Shown here: piece after piece, positions 5,840 through 10,971 of the stretch | Numbering within the stretch: position 1 is the first letter of the stretch | Layout of the letters: the number at the start of each line of letters is the position of its first letter | Origin: an uncultured Clostridia bacterium | GTDB taxonomy: Bacteria > Bacillota > Clostridia > Oscillospirales > Acutalibacteraceae | NCBI GenBank assembly: GCA_946187095.1 | Contig: CAMHPW010000013.1 | Location: forward strand, 1-14,813 | Length of the DNA: 14,813 nt | Reading direction: 5' to 3' | Program-made: the position numbers and the translations under genes | Notes under the pieces: generated by a model | The model's input: only the letters and a program-made list of their open reading frames with translations | What the model was told of the DNA's origin: nothing | The model's database searches: none

Positions 5840-7087
5840 TTACAAATCCGAAATACGGATTTTTGACAAAACCTGAATGCCGTCATTTTCGAGAGCAGAC
5901 AGGGCATTTGTCTGTTCGGCAACGGTCATTTCATCTGTCGCAAAGGCAAATTCATTTTCGGGAGCATTTGCCTTGACGATCACACGGGCATTTCTGAAAA
6001 GTGCGGAAACTTTACTGAGAACGGTCTGTTTGTCAAGTTCACTGCACACTCTTATATATATGGGGTAAACGGTCTCTTCATACGGCTTGACGATAGAGCC
6101 GTCACCGTCTTTCCAGTAGAGATATTTTCTTGCCTTGAGATGTTTCACGCAGTCGATGATATCGGCTACAACGGCACTTGCTGTGGGCAGTTTGCCTGCA
6201 CCCTTGCCATAGAATACAACGTCGCCGGTGGAATCGCCTCTGACGAGGATGCCGTTGAAAACGTCATCCACATTGGCAAGCTGACTGTTTTTCTCGATAA
6301 ACATGGGTTCCACGGTGATATCGAGCTTGCCGTCATCCAATCTTTTGACCTGACCGATGAGCTTGATGACACCGCCCCATGAAGCCGCATAAGCCACATC
6401 TTCAAGGGCTATCTTGGAAATGCCGCTTGCATGGACATATTCGGGATAAACGTGTTTGCCGTATGTAAGAGAGGCAAGAATACATATCTTACGGCAGGCA
6501 TCATGACCTTCCACATCGGCAGTCGGATCCTTTTCCGCATAGCCGAGCGTTTGAGCCATTTTGAGAGCATCTGCAAATGACATATTTTCCCTGATCATCT
6601 TGGTAAGGATAAAGTTGGTCGTGCCGTTAAGAATACCTGCAATTTCAATGACATCATTGGCGGCAAGACACTGGCTGATCGGTCTGATAATAGGGATACC
6701 GCCGCCGACACTTGCTTCAAAAAGATAATTGGCATTGTTTTCTTTGGCAATTTTAAGAAGTTCGGCACCCTTTGTGGCAACGAGTTCTTTATTGGAAGTA
6801 ACAACGCTTTTGCCTTTGAGAAGACATCTCTTTGTAAAGTCATAGGCAGGATTCACGCCGCCCATCACTTCCGCAACGACTTTCACTTCATCGTCATTGA
6901 GGATATCTTCAAAATTCTTTGTAAATTTGTCTGCAAAGGGACTGTCGGGGAAATCTCTGATATCAAGAATATATTTGATGGCAATTTCCTCTTTGGCACG
7001 TTTGGCAATGCTTTCAACGTGCTGAGAGAGGACTTCGACCACTCCCGAACCGACTACACCATGTCCCATTACTGCAACCTGTACCAT
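5840..7087 (-). CDS. hom: Homoserine dehydrogenase
   Basis: NAD(P)-dependent reduction of aspartate semialdehyde to homoserine, the branch leading to threonine and methionine. The 415 residues start with a Rossmann motif VMGHGVVGSG (6-15). Then come AEVMGG, the conserved SNKELVATKG, FEASVGGGIPII, GILNGTTNFIL and AEKDPTADVEGHDA, which carry the catalytic and substrate-binding residues of the family. Residues from about 340 form a C-terminal ACT-like domain (VYPIYIRVCSELDKQTVLSKVSALF), the expected feedback site. Length and layout match the Firmicute single-function enzyme, with no fused kinase. The ATG has AAGGAG about 10 bases upstream, separated from a heptamer element only by an A-run. It is the first gene of the hom-lysC operon. 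Confidence 0.97.
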   Translation of the reverse strand: MVQVAVMGHGVVGSGVVEVLSQHVESIAKRAKEEIAIKYILDIRDFPDSPFADKFTKNFEDILNDDEVKVVAEVMGGVNPAYDFTKRCLLKGKSVVTSNKELVATKGAELLKIAKENNANYLFEASVGGGIPIIRPISQCLAANDVIEIAGILNGTTNFILTKMIRENMSFADALKMAQTLGYAEKDPTADVEGHDACRKICILASLTYGKHVYPEYVHASGISKIALEDVAYAASWGGVIKLIGQVKRLDDGKLDITVEPMFIEKNSQLANVDDVFNGILVRGDSTGDVVFYGKGAGKLPTASAVVADIIDCVKHLKARKYLYWKDGDGSIVKPYEETVYPIYIRVCSELDKQTVLSKVSALFRNARVIVKANAPENEFAFATDEMTVAEQTNALSALENDGIQVLSKIRISDL

Positions 7088-7110
7088 AAAATTAAAACTC
7101 CTTTTTTTTT

Positions 7111-7246
7111 AATGAGGAATGAGGAGTGAGGAATGCGGAATAGTTCTCGCCTGATTTTTTTTGCTCATCATTTCTCATTTTTATTAAACTACGATGTCAG
7201 GAATACCTTTCAATTTATTCCTCATTCCTAATTCCTAATTCCTCAT
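7111..7246. repeat. Inverted heptamer-array element, copy B
   Basis: The left arm at 7111-7141 is 31 bases (AATGAGG, AATGAGG, AGTGAGG, AATGCGG, AAT). The right arm at 7216-7246 is 31 bases whose reverse complement reads AATGAGG, AATTAGG, AATTAGG, AATGAGG, AAT. The arms match at 27 of 31 positions when one is inverted, so a long hairpin is possible. The core (7142-7215) contains CTGATTTTTTTTGCTCATC and TTTCTCATT, resembling the core of copy A. One end is only a base from the PBP stop codon. The other is joined by an A-run (minus strand) to the hom Shine-Dalgarno. There is no T-run in the correct place for a simple terminator. Confidence 0.85.
7183..7213 (-). promoter_or_regulatory. Candidate promoter for hom-lysC
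   Basis: Within the core of the heptamer element, TTGAAA (7208-7213) and TTTAAT (7183-7188) are spaced by 19 bases on the minus strand. The spacing is long and the -10 is weak, so this is only a candidate. No better promoter was seen between the PBP gene and hom. Confidence 0.25.
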
Positions 7247-7247
7247 T

Positions 7248-9503
7248 TTATTCATCGTCATCATCGTCACCGCTGTCGCCGCCGTTGTCATCATCGTCAT
7301 CGTTGTCGTTGTCATCATCGTCATCGTTGTGATCATTATTGTTATAATTGTGACTTGGCGTATAATACGGATTATAGCTTGAATAGCCGGGCATATTGTC
7401 GCTTGTATAGTAGCCGACACCTACCTGACTGCCGACATTGTAATTGGTAAGAAGTCCGCTGGATTTGAGATAGTTGTGTTTTTCGACTTCGCCGCCGAGT
7501 TCAAATTCCTTGGGTTCTTTATCTTCAAGGAATTCCTGCATGATATCTTTCCAGAGGATATGGACTTTACTTTGTTCGTCAATAGCGATACTGGAATGAA
7601 TATCATGACCTGTCCAGATACCTGCTACTGTATAGGGTGATGCACCCATGAACCAGTTATCAAAAGCAAAGTCAGTTGTACCGGTTTTGCCGATAATATC
7701 CCAGCCGGGTATCGCCGCACGGAAACCGAGGGCTTCTGTACCGGAGTTGACAACGTCATGTAACATTCTGTTCATGATGGTGGACGTTTCCGTAGAAATA
7801 ATATGGTCTGCACGTCCTCTGTCACGGTTATCGAGAATGACATTGCCCTCATGGTCTGTCACATAGTAGAAAGTGTAAGGCTCATAGCAGTAACCGCCGT
7901 TGCAGAAGATCTGATAGCCTGCCGTCATTTCTTCGATAGTAGTACCGCCGTGGAAACCGCCGATGGCAAGACCTGCTTTATTCTGACTGTCCTTTTCGGG
8001 ATCGAGATGTTTGAAGTGAAGCTTTTGCGTGAGGAAGTTGTAGCTTGTATCAAGACCGATCTCTTTCAGAACGGAAACGGCAGTTGCATTTGTGGAGAGA
8101 TTCAAAGCTCTGTTGAAGGGGATATCGCCGTAATAGGAGTTATACCAGTTGGACGGTCCCGAAACGTAATGACCGTCGACCATGTCCCATTCATAATCGG
8201 GGCGGTCTGAAACAAGGGAAGTATAGTTGATCAGTTTCTGATCAAGGGCAATAACGTAAGAAGAGAGGGGTTTGATCGTAGAACCCGGCTGTAAAGCCGA
8301 CTGACTGCAGATATCCCAGAGAAGTCTGCCGTCATGTTCCTGTCTGCCGCCGACAGTCGCACGGATACGTCCGTCAAAGTCCATCATGACATAGGCGACC
8401 TGCAAAGTCGGATCGGTAGGAGTCTGCCATTCACGGATATGTCTTTCGGCAATTTCCTGAGCCCTTGTGTCAATGGCACTGTAAATGCTCAGACCTTTGC
8501 TGTAGATCATATCTTCGGCTTCACTGGAAGTGATGTGGAATTCTTTCTGGAGAGCCTGTGTGACATCTCTGAAAAGTCTGTCATCATACCAGCCCCAGTC
8601 GCCGCTGTCGTCATCATCGGAATCCACGATATAGCCGACAAATTTGAGATCATTGGATTCCAGTCTTGCATCAAGATATTCCTGATAGGTGAGCATTCCC
8701 TGATCCATCATTTCCCAGAGAACAGCATTTCTTCGTTTGGCATTGTTTTCGGGATACATGAGGGGATCGTATGCATAGGGATTCTGTGTAATGCCTGCAA
8801 TAGCGGCACATTCGACAACATCGCAGTCACGGATATCTTTATTGAAGTAGAGATTTGCCGCCGACTGAACACCACGGCAGCCGCTTCCGTAATTGACGAG
8901 GTTGAGATAAGTTTCGATAATATCGTCTTTGGAATAGGCTTTTTCGAGCTTGAAGGCACGGAAAATCTCCCTGAATTTACGGTTGATACTGTTTTCATTG
9001 TCATCGGTGAGGTTCTTGATGAGCTGCTGGGTAATGGTAGAGCCGCCGAACTGTGAACCGCCCGTGGCAAGAGTAAGGATCGCACCGCCTGTTCTTTTGA
9101 GGTCAATGCCGTTATGCTCACGGAAACGCTTGTCTTCAATGGCGATCTGAGCATTTATCATTTGCTGGGGGATATCCTGATATTTTACCCAGACACGGTT
9201 TTCAACGGAATAGAGCTGGGTATATTCCTCCCATTCCTGAGTGTCATAGTTCTGGACATAAATTTTGCTCGTCTGATTGAGAGTGATGGTATCGAGATTG
9301 ATATTGAGGGGTTCGTTGGCGATACCGATGATATAGAACATCAGAGACAAGCCTATGACGATCCCCGTGACGACACACGCAAGCAGGACGGAAAAGAAAA
9401 TCCTGCCCAAAAATCCGAAAACGCTGCCTGTTGCTGACAATACAAGGTCAAGTATCGAAGGGGCAGCCTCATCTTTATACTTGTTGATGTCGGTTTTTCT
9501 CAT
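7248..9503 (-). CDS. Class A penicillin-binding protein (transglycosylase/transpeptidase)
   Basis: A bifunctional cell-wall synthase that polymerises lipid II and cross-links peptide stems outside the membrane. The 751 residues begin with a short cytoplasmic part and a membrane anchor at about 35-60. The GT51 glycosyltransferase domain has AIEDKRFREHNGID with catalytic E123, GGSTITQQLIKN (153-164) and RKFREIFRAFKLEKAYSKDD. The transpeptidase domain carries all three motifs: SxxK at S408-K411 (GSTIK), SxN at S470-N472, and KTGT at 606-609. The last 31 residues are almost only Asp, Asn, Gly and Ser. A smaller acidic run (about 295-300) sits in the domain linker. A GGAGG site lies 12 bases before the ATG, a longer gap than usual. 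It is transcribed away from the small plus-strand gene and is followed directly by a heptamer element. Confidence 0.95.
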   Translation of the reverse strand: MRKTDINKYKDEAAPSILDLVLSATGSVFGFLGRIFFSVLLACVVTGIVIGLSLMFYIIGIANEPLNINLDTITLNQTSKIYVQNYDTQEWEEYTQLYSVENRVWVKYQDIPQQMINAQIAIEDKRFREHNGIDLKRTGGAILTLATGGSQFGGSTITQQLIKNLTDDNENSINRKFREIFRAFKLEKAYSKDDIIETYLNLVNYGSGCRGVQSAANLYFNKDIRDCDVVECAAIAGITQNPYAYDPLMYPENNAKRRNAVLWEMMDQGMLTYQEYLDARLESNDLKFVGYIVDSDDDDSGDWGWYDDRLFRDVTQALQKEFHITSSEAEDMIYSKGLSIYSAIDTRAQEIAERHIREWQTPTDPTLQVAYVMMDFDGRIRATVGGRQEHDGRLLWDICSQSALQPGSTIKPLSSYVIALDQKLINYTSLVSDRPDYEWDMVDGHYVSGPSNWYNSYYGDIPFNRALNLSTNATAVSVLKEIGLDTSYNFLTQKLHFKHLDPEKDSQNKAGLAIGGFHGGTTIEEMTAGYQIFCNGGYCYEPYTFYYVTDHEGNVILDNRDRGRADHIISTETSTIMNRMLHDVVNSGTEALGFRAAIPGWDIIGKTGTTDFAFDNWFMGASPYTVAGIWTGHDIHSSIAIDEQSKVHILWKDIMQEFLEDKEPKEFELGGEVEKHNYLKSSGLLTNYNVGSQVGVGYYTSDNMPGYSSYNPYYTPSHNYNNNDHNDDDDDNDNDDDDDNGGDSGDDDDDE
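7251..7340. repeat. Degenerate CATCGT/GTCATC triplet tract in PBP 3' end
   Basis: A low-complexity tract of three-base units (TCA, TCG, TTG and close variants) encoding the Asp/Asn-rich tail of the PBP. Slippage here would change the tail by whole codons and keep the reading frame. Confidence 0.7.
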
Positions 9504-9550
9504 GTTTCAAAAAAGCCTCCCGTAGAATATTTTTCAAAATCATCTGTTCT

Positions 9551-9559
9551 ATTATAACA
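9551..9559 (-). promoter_or_regulatory. Extended -10 promoter of the PBP gene
   Basis: On the minus strand TGTTATAAT gives a perfect TATAAT (9551-9556) with the TGn extension. No good -35 is seen at 17 bases. The context GAATTTGTG before it resembles that of the rplS promoter. It lies about 48 bases before the PBP start codon. Confidence 0.6.
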
Positions 9560-9635
9560 CAAATTCGGCAAAATGGAATCATTTTTTTTTAAAATCAAAA
9601 AATGAATCAAAATATCTATGAATTTATCAAAAAAA

Positions 9636-9666
9636 TTGCGGAATACCCGAATAAAACTGTTATAAT
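9636..9666 (+). promoter_or_regulatory. Promoter of the small plus-strand gene
   Basis: TATAAT at 9661-9666 is preceded by TGT, an extended -10. A weak -35-like TTGCGG lies at 9636-9641, 19 bases away. The AT-rich segment between this and the divergent PBP promoter has A- and T-runs and three ATCAAAA copies (9594, 9606, 9626). Nothing else is recognised there. Confidence 0.6.
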
Positions 9667-9700
9667 TTCTAAAAATAAAAGGAGAGAGGAGAGGGATAAA

Positions 9701-10024
9701 ATGAAAAAACTGATGGCAATCACGGGAAGCATACTCCTGATATGTATTGTGATAACGGCAGTGTATGCCCCGCAGGGAACGGCAGTGCCGCCTGCACAAG
9801 AGGAAATGTCACAGGTATCTCAGACGGGTACAGCGGAAAAATACAGGCTGTCCGTATTTGAAAGAAAAGTGGCAGCGTTTGAAAACGGAAAAGAGTATCC
9901 TATATATATCAGTGATGTGTATGTGAATTCGCTTCCTGAAGCCGACAGGCAAGCTCTGGAAAACGGCATTGCTGCCGCCGACAGAAAAACGCTCAACAGA
10001 CTGATCGAAGATTATTGCAGCTAA
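9701..10024 (+). CDS. Small membrane-anchored or secreted protein with BofC-C-like end
   Basis: A 107-residue protein starting with MKK and a hydrophobic stretch (about residues 5-23), read as a signal peptide or single membrane anchor. There is no good lipobox, because the residue before the cysteine is Ile. A polar Ala/Pro/Gln linker follows. The last 60 residues read KYRLSVFERKVAAFENGKEY, then PIYISDVYVNSLPEADRQAL and ENGIAAADRKTLNRLIEDY. The pattern of a strand around F-E-N-G, D-V-Y-V-N-S-L-P-E-D and a final L-N-R-L-I-E-D-Y recalls the BofC C-terminal domain. That domain occurs in BofC, a sporulation checkpoint protein, and in many small Clostridia proteins of unknown role. The ATG at 9701 was preferred to one at 9602 because of the purine-rich AGGAGAGAGGAGAGG site just upstream and the promoter between the two. 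Its function is unknown. Confidence 0.75.
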   Translation: MKKLMAITGSILLICIVITAVYAPQGTAVPPAQEEMSQVSQTGTAEKYRLSVFERKVAAFENGKEYPIYISDVYVNSLPEADRQALENGIAAADRKTLNRLIEDYCS

Positions 10025-10171
10025 CAGAGCGGTTATATATCACTTTATTTTCGGAAAATTCTATGCTGCCGAAATGAATAAAAAAAGTCACAAATATGCA
10101 GTACAGGCGGATTTTTTGAAAGCAAAGGATCAATATTTGCAAACAATCTGTATAATGCGAGGGAGAAAAAT

Positions 10172-10211
10172 TGTGCAAATTGTAGAAATTTGTGAAATAT
10201 CTGTGAATTGA
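10172..10211 (+). promoter_or_regulatory. Phased TGTRnAA repeats upstream of the regulator promoter
   Basis: Four imperfect direct repeats start at 10172 (TGTGCAAAT), 10181 (TGTAGAAAT), 10191 (TGTGAAATA) and 10202 (TGTGAATTG). Their spacing is 9, 10 and 11 bases, close to one helical turn. They end about 12 bases before the -35 of the XRE gene. This could be a binding site on one face of the DNA. The rest of the gap (10025-10171) holds a 6-bp inverted repeat TTTCGG/CCGAAA (10049-10074) and an isolated TATAAT (10151) without a good -35. Confidence 0.35.
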
Positions 10212-10223
10212 TAAAATATTTTA

Positions 10224-10252
10224 ATGACAAATAAGAAAAAATATTATATAAT
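10224..10252 (+). promoter_or_regulatory. Promoter of the XRE regulator
   Basis: ATGACA (10224-10229, five of six matches to TTGACA) and a perfect TATAAT (10247-10252) at the ideal spacing of 17. Transcription should begin near 10259, about 40 bases before the start codon. Confidence 0.75.
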
Positions 10253-10254
10253 GT

Positions 10255-10289
10255 CCCTGTAACACCCGCAGACAAAAAATTTTACAGGG
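10255..10289 (+). promoter_or_regulatory. Palindrome at transcription start of the XRE gene
   Basis: CCCTGTAA (10255-10262) and TTACAGGG (10282-10289) form an 8-bp perfect inverted repeat 19 bases apart. The first half overlaps the expected transcription start. The second half overlaps the AGGGAG ribosome binding site (10286-10291). It could be an operator for the regulator itself or an RNA hairpin that hides the binding site. Confidence 0.5.
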
Positions 10290-10299
10290 AGCGTGGATT

Positions 10300-10791
10300 A
10301 TGAATACCATGATATCATATTGGCTCAAATACTATAGACATGAATGTGGTCTTACACAGCAGCAGGTGGCTGACCGCCTCAAGATCGAGCGTTCAACATA
10401 CACCTACTATGAAACGGGCAAAACCAAACCCGACATAGAGACAGTCGTGAAACTCGCCAAAGTGTTCAACGTCAGTTATATGGATATTCTCAGAGGAATC
10501 GATGCCGAACTTGAGGATGTGATCACGGATATCCATGCAGCCGTGGAGGCAGACGGTATCACCAGGGCAGAAGCAGGCAAAAAATACCGTACCCATGCGG
10601 CTACCAAATATGAAGTGGAATTGCTCTTCATATTGCGTAATCTGAACCCCAAGCAGAGAAAAGATGTCCTGAAATTGGCAAAGAGCTTTGTGATGGACGA
10701 GTCTTCACAGGAAAAAGACGATGAGTATTATGCTGATCTCGAAAATCCCTATGAGCAGACGGAAATATCTGACGAGACCGCAGAAGAATGA
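10300..10791 (+). CDS. XRE-family HTH transcriptional regulator
   Basis: A 163-residue DNA-binding protein. Residues about 6-62 form a Cro/C1-type helix-turn-helix: LKYYRHECGLTQQQVADRLK, then IERSTYTYYETGKTKPD and IETVVKLAKVFNVSYMDIL. The middle (about 65-125) has charged helices ending in NPKQRKDVLKLAKSF and matches no domain I recognise. The C-terminus is acidic (SSQEKDDEYYADLE and onward). The ATG at 10300 has AGGGAG 8 bases upstream. A second ATG three codons later is less well placed. It has its own promoter and a strong terminator, so it is a single-gene unit. A palindrome at its transcription start suggests self-regulation, which is inference. Its targets are unknown. The neighbouring ATPase gene is one possibility but has its own promoter with no matching palindrome. 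Confidence 0.9.
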   Translation: MNTMISYWLKYYRHECGLTQQQVADRLKIERSTYTYYETGKTKPDIETVVKLAKVFNVSYMDILRGIDAELEDVITDIHAAVEADGITRAEAGKKYRTHAATKYEVELLFILRNLNPKQRKDVLKLAKSFVMDESSQEKDDEYYADLENPYEQTEISDETAEE

Positions 10792-10795
10792 GAAA

Positions 10796-10828
10796 AACAG
10801 GAGAGCCTGTGGGCTTTCCTGTTTTTTT
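10796..10828 (+). terminator. Intrinsic terminator after XRE gene
   Basis: A 12-bp stem with one G-T pair, AACAGGAGAGCC (10796-10807) against GGCTTTCCTGTT (10812-10823), with a short loop and a run of seven T. It lies five bases past the stop codon. Confidence 0.92.
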
Positions 10829-10887
10829 GTCCTGCCGAAAATCGTTTTTTTGATATTTTTTCTGCAGGAAAGTCGCAATAATATTAC

Positions 10888-10916
10888 TTGACGAAAACTG
10901 AAATATGTTGTAAAAT
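10888..10916 (+). promoter_or_regulatory. Promoter of the calcium ATPase
   Basis: TTGACG (10888-10893, five of six) and TAAAAT (10911-10916) at 17-base spacing. The leader of about 48 bases includes a GTGTTC/GGACAC imperfect inverted repeat (10924-10942) and a GGAGAA ribosome binding site before the ATG at 10972. Confidence 0.75.
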
Positions 10917-10971
10917 ATTGGTGTGGTGTTCATGAGCAGGACACAAATAAAAAAAGATTGGAGAATAGTGT

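Noticed and set aside
7111..7246. Heptamer element as the intrinsic terminator of the PBP gene
   Set aside because: The arm-arm hairpin is followed by an A-run, not a T-run, on the minus strand. It may still slow transcription, but it is not a standard terminator.
7088..7247. A lysine riboswitch or T-box ahead of hom-lysC
   Set aside because: The gap is only 160 bases, nearly filled by the heptamer element, and shows no T-box sequence or lysine riboswitch-like layout.
8334..9056. A 240-codon plus-strand frame opposite the PBP gene
   Set aside because: It is antisense to the GT51 domain and the linker of the PBP, with no promoter or binding site and no family resemblance.
9602..9700. Longer start of the small plus-strand gene at 9602
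   Set aside because: It precedes the predicted promoter and hides the signal peptide. The ATG at 9701 follows a very strong purine-rich site.
10831..10868. TCCTGC/GCAGGA inverted repeat after the XRE terminator
   Set aside because: It is a 6-bp stem with a long AT-rich loop and no function suggested by position. It is probably chance.
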